Shown: positions 34,554-48,488, counted from the first letter of the stretch. The stretch is DNA of 64,000 nt from Streptomyces sp. SAI-127 (GCF_029894425.1 NZ_JARXYJ010000001.1:6530501-6594500); one strand, 5' to 3'. Notes: a model not told the origin generated them from the sequence alone. A program made the numbers and translations.

Positions 34554-35444
34554 AATCCGCTTGAGGATCGCCTGCTTGGCCATCGTGAACTCCTCGTCCG
34601 TCAGGACACCCGTGCGGTGCAGCTCACCGAGCTCGCGCAGCCGGCGCAGGAGGGCATCGTGACCGTCCTCGGCGGAGCCGACCGGAGAAGAAGGCGTTTC
34701 CGGTCGTACGTCCCGTGATTTTCGTACGTCGATGGCGGCGGCCCGGGCCGGGTGCGGAAGCCTGGCCTGGACCGCCGCCGCGACCAACGCCATCAGCGGG
34801 TCCTTCTTGAAGCCCCACAGCTCCACCGCGTTGGGGTCGTACTTCGGCGGGGCCTTCGTCGGGGCGTGCCGCACGGTGAAGCGCAGGTGGCCGTTCTCCA
34901 GGCCGGCCGCGGGCTGCCACTCCACGGCGACGACGTCGGTCAGGGCGAGGGTGCGGGGCCCCGCGGAGGCCTTGGCGTCCTCCGTCTTCCAGTTCCACTC
35001 CAGCCGGATGTGCTCGCCGTCGAAGGCGGCGGTGCCGTCACCCGCGGACACGGCGAGGGGGACGGCCGGGCCCGGGAGCAGATACCCGTCCACGGGGTCG
35101 GCGGGGACCTGGTCCAGGAGCAGTGCGCTTCGGACCTCGTCCACGAAGTACTCGGCCACGCCGTAGCGGTCCGACTCCACGGTCAGCTGGTAGGGGTCGT
35201 GCGGCTCGGTCAGCCGGCCGCCGGTCGCGTGCAGCAGGGGATCGGCGCCGTCGCGCATCCGCAGCCTCAACCGGCCAGTCTTCTTGCCCTGTTCGAAGGA
35301 GACGCCCGCCAACGCGCCGAGCGGGACGACGAGTTCACCCAGTTCTCTGCGCAGCAGCCCGACGTTCTTGTCTCGTCCCGGAGTCAGCCGCAGAGCGTCG
35401 CCGTCGAAGACCCATGTGCCGTCCTTCTGGAGGATTTCCGCCAT
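34551..35444 (-). CDS. DUF4429 protein with C-terminal SHOCT domain
   Basis: 297 aa. Two DUF4429-like halves: 'GTWVFDGDALRLTPGRDKNVGLLRREL' with 'LRLRMRDGADPL' (about 9-110), and 'GTAAFDGEHIRLEW' with 'GHLRFTVRHAP' (about 135-225). A variable linker leads to a SHOCT helix pair ('LLRRLRELGELHRTGVLTDEEFTMAKQAIL', about 262-292) as found at the ends of oligomerising proteins. No catalytic residues recognised. The last codons end exactly at the insertion-sequence-like hairpin, which may have replaced the original terminus. Confidence 0.85.
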   Translation of the reverse strand: MAEILQKDGTWVFDGDALRLTPGRDKNVGLLRRELGELVVPLGALAGVSFEQGKKTGRLRLRMRDGADPLLHATGGRLTEPHDPYQLTVESDRYGVAEYFVDEVRSALLLDQVPADPVDGYLLPGPAVPLAVSAGDGTAAFDGEHIRLEWNWKTEDAKASAGPRTLALTDVVAVEWQPAAGLENGHLRFTVRHAPTKAPPKYDPNAVELWGFKKDPLMALVAAAVQARLPHPARAAAIDVRKSRDVRPETPSSPVGSAEDGHDALLRRLRELGELHRTGVLTDEEFTMAKQAILKRI

Positions 35445-35467
35445 GGGGAAATTCTGGCATTCGGGGC

Positions 35468-35621
35468 TCAGTTGCCCAGCGCCTTGTCCAGGACGTCGTC
35501 GAGGGCGAAGCGGGTCGCCGCGCCGGAGGTCCCGGCCGGCAGCATGCGGATCTCGCCGTTCGTGATCCCCACGGCGATGGCGGGCTTGTCCTGGCAGACC
35601 AGGGTGAAGGTCTTGTCCGTT
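35468..35621 (-). pseudogene. Short coding remnant downstream of desD
   Basis: After the desD stop an open frame reads 'RTDKTFTLVCQDKPAIAVGI...LDDVLDKALGN' and then stops, with protein-like composition but no start codon near its beginning (an in-frame TGA lies just inside desD). It looks like the C-terminal 50 residues of a lost gene, or the end of an alternative product of a recoded desD end. No family recognised. Confidence 0.35.
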
Positions 35622-37390
35622 CTACAGGCCCGCGATGGGGTTGTTCAGCGTGCCGACCAGCTGGAGCGCGCCCGAGGGGTCCGCCAGGTCCACCATCTGC
35701 TTGTTGTTGCGCAGCTGGAGGCGGTTGAGGCAGGACCGGGCGAACTCGGGCGCGAACATGTCGTACTGCCGGAACTTGTCGGCCAGTTCGGGCACCGAGT
35801 GCTGGTAGTCGCGGGTGACCTCGGCGACCGTGCGCCAGAAGTCCTCCTCCTCCAGGATTCCCTCGGCGGCGAGGTTCGCGGCGAGGAAGCGGAAGAAGCA
35901 GTCGAAGACGTCCGTGAAGATCGACAGCAGCTTCTTGTCGTCGGGGACCTCGACGCGCAGCCGCTCGACCGCCGGCGGCAGCACCGCCTCCGGGTCCATG
36001 ACGGCGATCTCCTCGGCGATGTCCTTGTAGACCGCCCGCTCGACCACGCCGTCCTTCACGACCAGGACGACGTTCTCGCCGTGCGGCATGAACACCAGGT
36101 CGTAGGCGTAGAAGCTGTGCAGGAGCGGGGTGTAGTAGGCGCGGAGGTAGCGGCGCAGCCAGTCGGTCGGGGTGAGTCCCGACCGCTCGATGAGTGCGCC
36201 CGCGAAGGACCGGCCCTCGTGGTCGACGTGGACCAGCGAGGCCATGGTGGCGAGCGACTCGCCGTCCTGGAGGGACGGGACCGGGCTCTCGCGCCACAGC
36301 GCGGCGAGCATCTTGCGGTACGCCGAGTAGCGGTCGGTGGCGGCCTCGTACTCCAGGTGCCGGTAGCCCACGGCCGCCCGCTCGCGGATGATCGTCAGGC
36401 CCGTCGCCTTCAGCACCGGGTCGCCCTCGATCAGTCCGGCGAGCCAGTCGTTGATGGCCGGGGTCGCCTCCATGTACGCGGCCGAAAGTCCGCGCATGAA
36501 GCCCATGTTGAGGACGGACAGGGCCGTCTTCACGTAGTGCTTCTCCGGGTTCGAGCGGTTGAAGAAGGTCCGGATGGACTGCTGGGCCAGGTACTCGTCG
36601 TCGCCCTCGCCCAGGCAGACCAGCAGCCCGCGGGCGACCTCGGCGGCGAAGGTGACGGTGAGCTTGTTCCACCACTGCCAGGGGTGGACCGGGATGAGCA
36701 GGTAGTCGGCCGGGTCGAGGTCCTTGTCGCGCAGGACGCCGTAGAAGCGTTCGACGGTCTCCGCGCCCAGCTCCTGGCGTACGAAGGACTCGTACTCGAT
36801 GCCGACCCCGGCCGTGAACGCGGCGCGCGAGCGGTGCGCGGCGAGCCAGACCAGGCGGACCGGGCTCGCGGTCTCGGGGGCGTACGAGAGGTACTCGTGG
36901 ATGCCGAAGCCGAGCCGGCCGTTGTTGGCGACGAAGCAGGGGTGGCCCTCGGTCATGCCGGTCTCGATGTCCTGGAAGGAGCTCCGCGCGAGTTCGGCGA
37001 CCGGGACCTGCGGCTTGGTGAGCTTGTAGCAGGTGCCAGAGAGGGTGGAGGAGATCTCCTCCAGGTAGACCGGCAGGATCTCGTCGCTCAGGCCCAGGGT
37101 CTGCTTCAGCTCGATGAAGAAGTCCAGGGCGGCGAGGGGGAGTTCGGCGCCGTCGCGGTGGCGGGTGATCGAGTCGGCGTCGATCTGCCAGTGGTCGAGG
37201 GCGCGGCGGACGGCCGTGAAGTCGTAGCGGGTGAGGCCGTCGTCGCTGCGGACGACGTACTGGCCGCGGTCCGTCTCCTCGGGCTCGATCAGCCGCTCGT
37301 GCGCGAACTCGGCGAGGCCCTTGCGGATCAGCAGGCGGTTGGCGGTCTCCCAGCGCTCGGGGGAGAGGTGGGCCACGGCGTCGGCGAGGC

Positions 37391-37394
<4 letters not shown>
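35622..37394 (-). CDS. desD: Desferrioxamine synthetase (NIS synthetase)
   Basis: 590 aa, IucA/IucC superfamily with the C-terminal FhuF-like ferric reductase region. Recognisable family segments: 'MTEGHPCFVANNGRLGFG', 'PVHPWQWWNKL', 'SIRTFFNRSNPEKHYVKTALSVLNMGF', 'AYYTPLLHSFYAYDLVFMPHGENVVLV'. It uses ATP to join and cyclise N-hydroxy-N-succinyl or -acetyl cadaverine units into desferrioxamines E and B. Its start overlaps the desC stop by 4 bp. Last gene of the iron-regulated des operon. Confidence 0.95.
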
Positions 37395-40642
<3,248 letters not shown>

Positions 40643-40710
40643 GTAGGGGCCCTCCGGTGGGGAAATCCGTGCGGGACGGGGCAGGAGCGGGGCGGAACCC
40701 CGGGTTCAAC

Positions 40711-40729
40711 TTAGGTAAGCCTAACCTAA
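40711..40729. promoter_or_regulatory. Iron box (DmdR1/IdeR operator) of desABCD
   Basis: Reverse strand TTAGGTTAGGCTTACCTAA matches the actinobacterial consensus TTAGGTTAGGCTCACCTAA at 18 of 19 positions. Fe2+-loaded DmdR1 binds it and shuts down siderophore synthesis. Confidence 0.93.
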
Positions 40730-40782
40730 TTAACGCGGGCTCAAGCCTGCCTCAGCCGTGACTGGCGTCACGTGGACGGGAG

Positions 40783-41616
40783 TTACTCGGCCGCCCGCAG
40801 CTGCTCCTCGGTCATCCCCTGCCGCCAGTACCCCACGAAGGTGACCCGGCGCCGGTCGATCCCGCGCTCCCGCACGAAGTGCCGCCGCAGCTCCTTCACG
40901 CAGCCGGACTCGCCCGCGATCCAGACGTACGGCCGCTCGGCGTCCGGCAGTCGGGCATCCCGGAGGGCGCCGAGGGCCATGGGGGAGCACTTGCTGCCGG
41001 TCTCTTCGGCCACGAGCCAGGTGATCTCGGCGTCCGCCTCGGTCGCGAGGTCCTGGATGTCCCCGGCGTCACGCACCTCCAGCCAGACGCGGGCGCGCTG
41101 CCCGGCGGGGAGGGCTTCGAGGATCGCGGAGACGGCGGGCAGTGCTGTCCCGTCGCCCCACAGCAGCACCAGATCGGTGTCCTCCGGCGGCCGGAACCGG
41201 ATCGCCCGGTTGTCGGCGACGGCGGGCCCGAGCAACTGGACCTTGTCACCGGCGCAGGCGCGCGCGGCCCACCGGGAGGCGGGCCCGGCGGGCTCGTGCA
41301 GCACGAAGTCGATGTCGATCTCGTCGGGGTTCCGACGGAGCGAGCGCAGCGTGTACGACCGCATCACGGCCCGTACGTCGTCGGGGAGTTCACGCCACGC
41401 CTGCCACCATCCGTCGCCGAGCTCGACGGGCACTCCGGGCTCGGTACGGCCTTCGGCGGGGAGGAAGAGGGACAGCGACTGATCGCGTCCGTCGGAGAGG
41501 AAGTGCCGGAGGTCCTCGCCGGTGAAGCTGACCCGCACGAGAGACGGCCCGAGCCGCCTCGTCCGTACGACCTGGAGGGAGAAGAAACGGAACGGGGCGG
41601 CTACGGCCGTGGTCAT
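40783..41616 (-). CDS. desF: Siderophore-interacting FAD reductase
   Basis: 277 aa. N-terminal FAD-binding barrel ('VVRTRRLGPSLVRVSFTGEDLRHFL', 'MRSYTLRSLRRNPDEIDIDFVLHEPAGPASRWA') and C-terminal SIP NAD(P)H domain ('LLLWGDGTALPAVSAILEALP', 'YVWIAGESGCVKELRRHFV', 'GYWRQGMTEEQL'). It reduces ferric desferrioxamine in the cytoplasm to release Fe2+. 31 bp downstream of desE on the same strand, probably co-transcribed. Named by position and family; some authors leave it unnamed. Confidence 0.88.
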   Translation of the reverse strand: MTTAVAAPFRFFSLQVVRTRRLGPSLVRVSFTGEDLRHFLSDGRDQSLSLFLPAEGRTEPGVPVELGDGWWQAWRELPDDVRAVMRSYTLRSLRRNPDEIDIDFVLHEPAGPASRWAARACAGDKVQLLGPAVADNRAIRFRPPEDTDLVLLWGDGTALPAVSAILEALPAGQRARVWLEVRDAGDIQDLATEADAEITWLVAEETGSKCSPMALGALRDARLPDAERPYVWIAGESGCVKELRRHFVRERGIDRRRVTFVGYWRQGMTEEQLRAAE

Positions 41617-41647
41617 GTGAGGCTCCTGGGGCTCAGGAAGTACGAGG

Positions 41648-42694
41648 TCAGCTGACCTTCTTCGCGGTCTCGATCGCCTTCGCGAGGTTCTCCACCATCG
41701 CCACGCACTTGTCGTACGACGGAATCGGCTCGGGGGAACGCGAGATGACCTGCCCCGCCTTCACCGCGGGCAGCTTCTTCCAGGTCGCCTCGGTGATGTC
41801 GGCCGGCTGGATCGTCGCCGTACGGTCGTCCATCATGATGATGTCGGCCGCGTACTTGTCGACGTTCTCCCAGCTCAGCGACTCGTACCAGCCGCCGGAG
41901 GCCTTGAGTACGGACGCCGGGGGCTCCACGAAGTTCACGCCGAGCGCCTTGAAGTACTCCAGGTCGATGGACAGGTTGGTGCCGGAGACGTAGAAGACGT
42001 CCTGCGCCGCGGACCCGGCGAGCACCTTGATGTCGGGGTGGGCCTTGGCGGCGGTGCGCAGCCGCTCCGACGCCGCTTCGAACCGCTTCTTCGCGTCGGT
42101 GACCTTCGCCGCCGTCATGTCGGCGCCGAGGGACTCGGCCAGCTCCCACACCCGCTGGAGCGGCGTGGTGATCTGGCGGTCGTACACGGAGACGGCCACG
42201 CTCGGCGCCAGCTTGGCGATCTTGGACGCGGAGGCCGCGGGGACGTACCAGAGGGTGCCGGCGCTGTCGAAGGTCGTGGTGATGAGGACCTCGGGCGCGA
42301 AGGCCGCGTACTGCTCGACGTTGAACTGGTCCCAGACGTTGCCGAAGACCGTCAGCTTGCTGACGTCCATGTCGCCGGCCTGGACATCGGCCTTGCCGTC
42401 CTTGGTCTTGGTGGGGCCGAAGACGCCCTTGACCTCGATGCCGTAGTCGTGGAGCGCGGCGGCGACGCCGACGAAGGCGACGATCTTCGTGGGGACCTTG
42501 TCGAGCTTCACGGTCGTGCCGCGGTCGTCCTTGAAGGTCCAGGGTCCGGACTTCGCGGCCGTGGTCTCCTTGCTCGAGCCCTCGCTGCTGGAGTCGTCGT
42601 CACCGCAGGCCGCGAGCACGGCGCCGAGGCCGAGTGCGCCGCCCGCGGCGAGGATGCCACGGCGGGTGAGATGGGCGGCTCGTGCATTGGACAT
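41648..42694 (-). CDS. desE: Ferrioxamine-binding lipoprotein
   Basis: 348 aa. Twin-arginine-like start 'LTRRGILAAGG' and lipobox 'LGAVLAACGDDDSS' (Cys about 29), then the Fe3+-siderophore binding fold of ABC importers ('PTKIVAFVGVAAALHDYGIEVKGVFG', 'APEVLITTTFDSAGTLWYV', 'LSWENVDKYAADIIMMDDR'). It captures ferrioxamines B and E outside the membrane. Its iron box is 50 bp upstream. The permease genes are not in the window. Confidence 0.92.
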   Translation of the reverse strand: MSNARAAHLTRRGILAAGGALGLGAVLAACGDDDSSSEGSSKETTAAKSGPWTFKDDRGTTVKLDKVPTKIVAFVGVAAALHDYGIEVKGVFGPTKTKDGKADVQAGDMDVSKLTVFGNVWDQFNVEQYAAFAPEVLITTTFDSAGTLWYVPAASASKIAKLAPSVAVSVYDRQITTPLQRVWELAESLGADMTAAKVTDAKKRFEAASERLRTAAKAHPDIKVLAGSAAQDVFYVSGTNLSIDLEYFKALGVNFVEPPASVLKASGGWYESLSWENVDKYAADIIMMDDRTATIQPADITEATWKKLPAVKAGQVISRSPEPIPSYDKCVAMVENLAKAIETAKKVS

Positions 42695-42743
42695 GTGTGG
42701 CTGCTTTCGAACGGGGCGAAGCGCCCGCCGGACAAGTTCGAAT

Positions 42744-42762
42744 GTAGGTTAGCCTAACCTCA
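42744..42762. promoter_or_regulatory. Iron box upstream of desE
   Basis: GTAGGTTAGCCTAACCTCA fits the reverse iron-box consensus TTAGGTGAGCCTAACCTAA at 16 of 19 positions, and its core AGGTTAGCCTAACCT is a perfect palindrome. Confidence 0.88.
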
Positions 42763-42776
42763 TTAGATGTCCAGTG

Positions 42777-42796
42777 GACGGGGGTGCCGCCCCGTC
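42777..42796 (-). terminator. Terminator after the acyl-CoA dehydrogenase gene
   Basis: GACGGGG / CCCCGTC, 7-bp perfect stem with a 6-nt loop, 29 bp beyond the stop at 42826, ending the leucine-type catabolic operon before the desE promoter. Confidence 0.6.
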
Positions 42797-42825
42797 GAAG
42801 CTGTGGGTGCCCTGTGGTCTGCGGT

Positions 42826-43986
42826 TTAACCCGGCAGCCCCAACTCCCGTGCGATCAGCATCCGCTGGACCTCGCTGGTGCCCTCGCCGATCTCCAGGAT
42901 CTTGGAATCGCGCCACATGCGGGCGACCGGGTACTCGTTCATGAAGCCGTAGCCGCCGTGGATCTGCGTGGCGTCACGGGCGTTGTCCACGGCGATCGTT
43001 GAGGAGTACAGCTTGGCGAGGGCCGCCTCCTTCTTGAAGGGCTCGCCGGTGACCAGCCGCGAGGCCGCGTCCCGCCAGGCGAGCCGGGCCGTGTGAGCCT
43101 TCATCTCCATGTCGGCGATCTTGAACTGGATCGCCTGGTTGGCGCCGATGGGCCGCCCGAACGCCTCCCGCTCCTTCGCGTACTTCACCGACTCGTCCAC
43201 ACAGCCCTGCGCGAGCCCGGTCGCCAGGGCCGCGATGGCGATCCGGCCCTCGTCGAGGATGCGCAGGAACTGGGCGTAGCCGCGCCCCTGTTCGCCCAGC
43301 AGGTTCGCCGCCGGGACCCGGACGTCGGAGAAGGACAGCTCACGGGTGTCGGAGGCGTTCCAGCCGACCTTCGAGTACGGCGCCGCGACCGTGAAGCCCG
43401 CAGTGCCCGAGGGGACGATGATCGAGGAGATCAGCGGCTTGCCGTCCGGCTTGCGCCCGGTGACGGCGGTGACGGTGACCAGGCCCGTGATGTCGGTGCC
43501 GGAGTTGGTGATGAAGCACTTGGTGCCGTTGATGACCCATTCGTCGGTGTCCGGGTCGAGGCGGGCCGTCGTACGGGTCGCCCCGGCGTCGCTGCCGCCG
43601 TCCGGTTCCGTGAGGCCGAACGCGCCCAGGATCTCGCCCGAGCACAGCCGGGGCAGCCACTCGCGCTTCTGCTCCTCCGTGCCGAACAGGTGCAGGGGCA
43701 TGGCGCCGAGGGAGACGCCGGCCTCCAGCGTGATGGCCACCGACGAGTCCACGCGCGCGAGTTCCTCCAGCACGAGGCCCAGCGCCAGGTAGTCGCCGCC
43801 CATACCGCCGTACTCCTCGGGGAACGGCAGCCCGAACAGGCCCATGCGGCCCATCTCGCGGACGATCTCGTACGGGAACTCGTGGTGCTCGTAGTACTCG
43901 CCGATCTTCGGCGCCACTACGTCATGGGCGAACTCCTCGACCGTACGGCGGAGTTCTTCCAGCTCGGGGGAGAGGCGGTGGTCCAT
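42826..43986 (-). CDS. acdH: Acyl-CoA dehydrogenase (branched/short chain)
   Basis: 386 aa. Family motifs 'AFGLTEPDGGSDAGATRT' and 'QIHGGYGFMNEYPVARMWRD'. The catalytic Glu sits at the short/medium-chain position, E368 in 'EIGEGTSEVQRM', while the alternative isovaleryl-CoA-dehydrogenase position is Gly ('LDEGRIAIA'). So by residue pattern it is a SCAD/isobutyryl-like enzyme rather than a classical isovaleryl-CoA dehydrogenase. Its relatives in S. coelicolor and S. avermitilis (acdH) are needed for branched-chain amino acid breakdown. 7 bp after the HMG-CoA lyase gene. Confidence 0.88.
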   Translation of the reverse strand: MDHRLSPELEELRRTVEEFAHDVVAPKIGEYYEHHEFPYEIVREMGRMGLFGLPFPEEYGGMGGDYLALGLVLEELARVDSSVAITLEAGVSLGAMPLHLFGTEEQKREWLPRLCSGEILGAFGLTEPDGGSDAGATRTTARLDPDTDEWVINGTKCFITNSGTDITGLVTVTAVTGRKPDGKPLISSIIVPSGTAGFTVAAPYSKVGWNASDTRELSFSDVRVPAANLLGEQGRGYAQFLRILDEGRIAIAALATGLAQGCVDESVKYAKEREAFGRPIGANQAIQFKIADMEMKAHTARLAWRDAASRLVTGEPFKKEAALAKLYSSTIAVDNARDATQIHGGYGFMNEYPVARMWRDSKILEIGEGTSEVQRMLIARELGLPG

Positions 43987-43993
43987 CGGTGGT

Positions 43994-44914
43994 TCACTCC
44001 TGGTGGGAGAGGGCGCGGACGGTACGGGACGGGCTGGGTCGGCCCAGGTGTTCGGCCATCCACACGCTGGTGGCGACGAGGCGGCCGAGGTCGACGCCGG
44101 TGTCGATGCCGAGGCCCTGCAGCATCCACACGAGGTCTTCGGTGGCGAGGTTGCCGGTGGCGGACTTGGCGTACGGGCAGCCGCCGAGGCCGCCCGCGGA
44201 GGCGTCCACGGTGGTGACGCCGTGCTGGAGGGCGGCGTGGGTGTTGGCGAGGGCCTGGCCGTAGGTGTCGTGGAAGTGCACGCCCAACCTGTCGACGGGG
44301 ACGTCGAGTTCGGTCAGCAGGGCCCGTACGTGCCCCGGAGTCGCCACCCCGATCGTGTCGCCGAGGCTGAGCTCGTCGCACCCCATGTCGATCAGGGCAC
44401 GGCAGACCTTGGTGACCTGAGGGATCGGGACGGCGCCCTCCCACGGGTCGCCGAAGCACATCGACAGATAACCGCGGACATGGACGCCCTCTGCCTTCGC
44501 CCTGCCGACGACGGGTTCGAACATCGCCAGTGCCTCGTCCACCGTGCGGTTGAGGTTGGCCTTGGCGAAGGACTCGGTGGCGCTGGCGAACACGGCGACC
44601 CGGCGGGCTCCGAGGGCCAGCGCGCGGTCCAGGCCGCGTTCGTTCGGGACGAGCACCGGGAGGGCCGCGGGCAGGTCGGCGATCTGCGGGAACAGCTGCT
44701 CGGCGTCGGCGAGTTGGGGCACCCACTTGGGGTGGACGAAGCTGGTGGCCTCGATCGTCGTGAGACCCGCGTCGGCGAGGCGGCGCACGAACTCCGCCTT
44801 GACCTCGGTGGGCACGGTCGACTTCTCGTTCTGCAAGCCGTCGCGGGCGCCGACTTCGTGGATACGGACGCGGGCCGGCAGGCCGGGCTCGGGAACGGTC
44901 ATGGGCAGGGTCAC
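43994..44914 (-). CDS. Hydroxymethylglutaryl-CoA lyase
   Basis: 306 aa. DRE-TIM signature '[11 protein letters not shown]' (about 16-26), metal ligands in '[12 protein letters not shown]', and the mobile catalytic Cys loop '[14 protein letters not shown]' (about 244-257). It splits HMG-CoA into acetoacetate and acetyl-CoA, the last step of leucine breakdown. Overlaps by 4 bp with the carboxylase alpha gene. Confidence 0.93.
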   Translation of the reverse strand: MTLPMTVPEPGLPARVRIHEVGARDGLQNEKSTVPTEVKAEFVRRLADAGLTTIEATSFVHPKWVPQLADAEQLFPQIADLPAALPVLVPNERGLDRALALGARRVAVFASATESFAKANLNRTVDEALAMFEPVVGRAKAEGVHVRGYLSMCFGDPWEGAVPIPQVTKVCRALIDMGCDELSLGDTIGVATPGHVRALLTELDVPVDRLGVHFHDTYGQALANTHAALQHGVTTVDASAGGLGGCPYAKSATGNLATEDLVWMLQGLGIDTGVDLGRLVATSVWMAEHLGRPSPSRTVRALSHQE

Positions 44915-46833
44915 TGCGCCACCTCCTCGTGCGGTGCGATCACGGCCAGCACCTGGTCCATGGCGACGGTCGTGCCCGCCGTGACGTCCAGCTCGGCGAC
45001 CGTGCCGGCGTGGGGGGCGGAGATGACGTGCTCCATCTTCATCGCCTCGACGACGAGCAGACTCTGACCGGCGGCCACCTCGTCCCCGACCGCCACCTTC
45101 ACGACGGTCACCGTGCCGGGCATGGGGGCGGTGAGGGAGTCGGCGCCGGCGTGGCCACCGCGGGTGAGGGACGCGGCCACCGGGTCGTGGTCGCGCACCT
45201 GCCAGGCGTCGCCGTCACGGCCCAACCAGTCACCGCCGCGGTGGAAGGTGTGGCGGACGCCGTCGAGGGTGACGGTGACCTGGTCGTCGGTGACGGTGTG
45301 GGTACCGCGGCTCCGGTGAGTGACCGGTTCGAGTCCCGTCACCCGCAGCGGGAACCCGACGGGCTTCCCGAGGCCCCCCATCCGCCAGCCGCTCGGCACC
45401 GAGAACGGGTCGGTCCAGCCGTCGCCCCGCGGCCGCAGCGCTTCGAGCCGTACGGCCGCCGCGGCCTCGTACACCTCCTCCGGTACGTCCGTGGAGACCA
45501 GGTCGTCCACCACGCGCTCGACGAGCCCGGTGTCCAGCTCGCCCGCGACCACCGCCGGATGGGCCAGCAGCCGCCGCAGGAACCCCGCGTTGGTCTGCAC
45601 GCCCAGCGTCACCGTCCGTGCGAGGGCCGCCCGGAGCTTCCTGAGCGCCGTCGCGCGGTCCGGGCCGTACGCGATGACCTTGGACAGCATCGGGTCGTAC
45701 AGGCTGCCGACCTCCGTGCCCTCGCTGAGCCCGGAGTCGGTGCGCACGCCGTCGCCGTCGGGCTCGTGGAGGCGGAGCACCATGCCGCCGGACGGCAGGA
45801 ACCCACGGGACGGGTCCTCGGCGCAGACGCGGGCCTCGACGGCGTGCCCGGTCAGCCGGACCTCCTCCTGCCCGTACGGCAGTCGCTCGCCCGCCGCCAC
45901 CCGAAGCTGCCACTCCACCAGGTCCAGGCCGGTGATCAGCTCGGTGACCGGGTGCTCCACCTGGAGACGGGTGTTCATCTCCATGAAGTAGTACGACGAC
46001 GGGTCGTCGCCCGGGACGATGAACTCCACGGTGCCCGCGCCCCGGTAGCCGCAGGAGCGGGCCGCCTCGACCGCGGCCTCGCCCATCGACGCGCGCGTGC
46101 CCTCGTCCAGGAGGACACTGGGCGCCTCCTCGATGATCTTCTGGTGCCGGCGCTGGAGGGAGCACTCGCGCTCGCCGAGATGGATCACGTTCCCGTGGCC
46201 GTCCGCCAGCACCTGGATCTCGATGTGCCGGGGCCGGTCGACCCACCGTTCCACGAGCAGGGTGTCGTCGCCGAAGGAGGCACGGGCCTCGCGGCGGGCG
46301 GCGGCGATCTCCTCTTCCAGGACCGTGAGGTCCCGGACCAGCCGCATGCCCTTGCCGCCGCCGCCCGCGCTGGGCTTCAGCAGCACGGGCGCGCCCAACG
46401 CGCGCGCGGCCTCGGCGAGATCGGGGTCACGGCCGCCGGGCACCACCGGCACCCCGGCCGCCTCCACGGTCTCCTTGGCGCGGATCTTGTCACCCATCAG
46501 CGCGATGGAGTCCGCCGTCGGCCCGATGAAGACCAGCCCGGCGTCGGCGCACGCGCGCGCGAAGGCCGCGTTCTCCGCGAGGAAGCCGTATCCGGGGTGG
46601 ACGGCCTGGGCGCCGCTGCGGGCGGCCGCCTCCAGGAGCCGCTCGACGGACAGATAGCTCTCCGAGGCCGGCGCCGGGCCCAGTCGTACCGCTGTGTCCG
46701 CCTCCCGGACGTGCCGCGCGTCGGCGTCCGCGTCGGAGAAGACGGCCACGGAGCGCACGCCCATGGCGCGCAGGGTGCGGATGACGCGGACCGCGATCTC
46801 GCCCCGGTTGGCGACAAGCACTGTGTCAAACAT
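44911..46833 (-). CDS. Biotin-dependent acyl-CoA carboxylase alpha subunit (methylcrotonyl-CoA type)
   Basis: 640 aa. Biotin carboxylase domain from '[18 protein letters not shown]' through '[13 protein letters not shown]' (ATP-grasp) and '[14 protein letters not shown]'. The C-terminal biotinyl domain carries '[10 protein letters not shown]' with K599 as the biotin site. The short central BT-like domain fits the MCC/PCC alpha form. Gene order with HMG-CoA lyase and acyl-CoA dehydrogenase points to 3-methylcrotonyl-CoA. The last gene pair is separated from the beta gene by 6 bp. Confidence 0.92.
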   Translation of the reverse strand: MFDTVLVANRGEIAVRVIRTLRAMGVRSVAVFSDADADARHVREADTAVRLGPAPASESYLSVERLLEAAARSGAQAVHPGYGFLAENAAFARACADAGLVFIGPTADSIALMGDKIRAKETVEAAGVPVVPGGRDPDLAEAARALGAPVLLKPSAGGGGKGMRLVRDLTVLEEEIAAARREARASFGDDTLLVERWVDRPRHIEIQVLADGHGNVIHLGERECSLQRRHQKIIEEAPSVLLDEGTRASMGEAAVEAARSCGYRGAGTVEFIVPGDDPSSYYFMEMNTRLQVEHPVTELITGLDLVEWQLRVAAGERLPYGQEEVRLTGHAVEARVCAEDPSRGFLPSGGMVLRLHEPDGDGVRTDSGLSEGTEVGSLYDPMLSKVIAYGPDRATALRKLRAALARTVTLGVQTNAGFLRRLLAHPAVVAGELDTGLVERVVDDLVSTDVPEEVYEAAAAVRLEALRPRGDGWTDPFSVPSGWRMGGLGKPVGFPLRVTGLEPVTHRSRGTHTVTDDQVTVTLDGVRHTFHRGGDWLGRDGDAWQVRDHDPVAASLTRGGHAGADSLTAPMPGTVTVVKVAVGDEVAAGQSLLVVEAMKMEHVISAPHAGTVAELDVTAGTTVAMDQVLAVIAPHEEVAQ

Positions 46834-46839
46834 GGGTCC

Positions 46840-48456
46840 TCACATCCGGAAGACGCCGAACTGGGGGTCGCCCAGTGGCGCGTTGGCGCATGCGGTCAGG
46901 GCCAGGCCGAGCACCTGCCGGGTGTCGAGCGGGTCGATGACCCCGTCGTCCCAGAGGCGGGCGGTGGCGTAGTAGGCGTTGCCCTGGCGCTCGTACTGGG
47001 CGCGGATCGGGTCCTTGAAGGTCTCTTCGTCCTCGGCGGCCCAGGCCTCCCCGCGGGCCTCCAACTGGTCCCGCTTGACGGTCGCGAGGACCGACGCGGC
47101 CTGTTCGCCGCCCATGACGGAGATCTTGGCGTTGGGCCACATCCACAGGAAGCGGGGGGAGTAGGCCCGGCCGCACATGGAGTAGTTCCCGGCGCCGTAC
47201 GAACCGCCGACGACCACGGTCAGCTTGGGCACGCGCGTGCAGGCGACCGCGGTCACCATCTTGGCGCCGTGCTTGGCGATGCCGCCCGCCTCGTAGTCCT
47301 TGCCGACCATGAAGCCGGAGATGTTCTGGAGGAACAGCAGCGGGATGCCGCGCTGGTCGCACAGCTCGATGAAGTGGGCGCCCTTCTGGGCCGATTCGGA
47401 GAACAGGATGCCGTTGTTGGCGACGATCCCGACCGGGTGGCCGTGGATCCGGGCGAAACCGGTGACCAGGGTCTGCCCGAACTCGGCCTTGAACTCGGCG
47501 AACCGGGAGCCGTCGGCGATGCGCGCGATGATCTCGCGTACGTCGTAGGGGGTGCGGGAGTCGGTGGGGACGGCGCCGTAGAGGCCGTAGGGGTCGACCT
47601 TGGGCTCCACGGCGGGCCGGACGGTCCAGGGCAGCTCCCCGCGCGCGGGGAGCGTGGCGGCGATGTTCCGCACGATCCTCAGGGCGTGGGCGTCGTCCTC
47701 GGCGAGGTGGTCGGTGACGCCGGAGATCCGGGAGTGCACCTCGCCGCCGCCGAGCTCCTCCGCGGTGACGACCTCGCCGGTGGCGGCCTTCACGAGGGGA
47801 GGGCCGCCGAGGAAGATCGTGCCCTGGTTCCGGACGATGACGGCTTCGTCGCTCATGGCGGGGACGTAGGCGCCCCCGGCCGTGCACGAGCCGAGCACGG
47901 CGGCGATCTGCGGGATGCCCGCGCCGGACATCCTGGCCTGGTTGTAGAAGATCCGCCCGAAGTGCTCGCGGTCCGGGAAGACCTCGTCCTGCATGGGCAG
48001 GAAGGCGCCGCCGGAGTCGACGAGGTAGATGCAGGGGAGGCGGTTGTCGAGGGCGACCTCCTGCGCGCGCAGGTGCTTCTTCACCGTCATCGGGTAGTAC
48101 GTGCCGCCCTTGACGGTGGCGTCATTGGCGACGACGACGCACTCCCGCCCGCTCACCCTGCCGATCCCGGCGATGACCCCGGCGGCCGGGGCCTGTCCGT
48201 CGTACAAGCCGTCGGCGGCGAGCGGAGCGAGCTCCAGGAAGGGCGAGCCGGGATCGAGGAGGGCGTCCACCCGGTCCCGGGGCAACAGCTTCCCGCGCGC
48301 GGTGTGCCGCTCGCGCGCCTTCTCCCCGCCGCCCAGCCGGGCCGCGGCGAGCTTGTCCCGCAGCTCGTCAACGAGTGCCCGGTGGGCCGCCTCGTTGGCC
48401 TGCCAGGCCTCCGACGCGGGGTCCGCCGCGCTCGTCAGCTCGGGTGCCTGATCCAT
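46840..48456 (-). CDS. Acyl-CoA carboxylase beta subunit (methylcrotonyl-CoA type carboxyltransferase)
   Basis: 538 aa. Crotonase-fold carboxyltransferase: '[22 protein letters not shown]', '[24 protein letters not shown]', '[15 protein letters not shown]', '[25 protein letters not shown]', '[22 protein letters not shown]'. The '[20 protein letters not shown]' region is characteristic for methylcrotonyl-CoA carboxylase beta subunits. First gene of the catabolic operon, divergent from tetR, with operator site 1 just upstream. Confidence 0.93.
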   Translation of the reverse strand: MDQAPELTSAADPASEAWQANEAAHRALVDELRDKLAAARLGGGEKARERHTARGKLLPRDRVDALLDPGSPFLELAPLAADGLYDGQAPAAGVIAGIGRVSGRECVVVANDATVKGGTYYPMTVKKHLRAQEVALDNRLPCIYLVDSGGAFLPMQDEVFPDREHFGRIFYNQARMSGAGIPQIAAVLGSCTAGGAYVPAMSDEAVIVRNQGTIFLGGPPLVKAATGEVVTAEELGGGEVHSRISGVTDHLAEDDAHALRIVRNIAATLPARGELPWTVRPAVEPKVDPYGLYGAVPTDSRTPYDVREIIARIADGSRFAEFKAEFGQTLVTGFARIHGHPVGIVANNGILFSESAQKGAHFIELCDQRGIPLLFLQNISGFMVGKDYEAGGIAKHGAKMVTAVACTRVPKLTVVVGGSYGAGNYSMCGRAYSPRFLWMWPNAKISVMGGEQAASVLATVKRDQLEARGEAWAAEDEETFKDPIRAQYERQGNAYYATARLWDDGVIDPLDTRQVLGLALTACANAPLGDPQFGVFRM

Positions 48457-48488
48457 GTCCCGCGGTTCCCCTCACCCAGTGATCGCCT

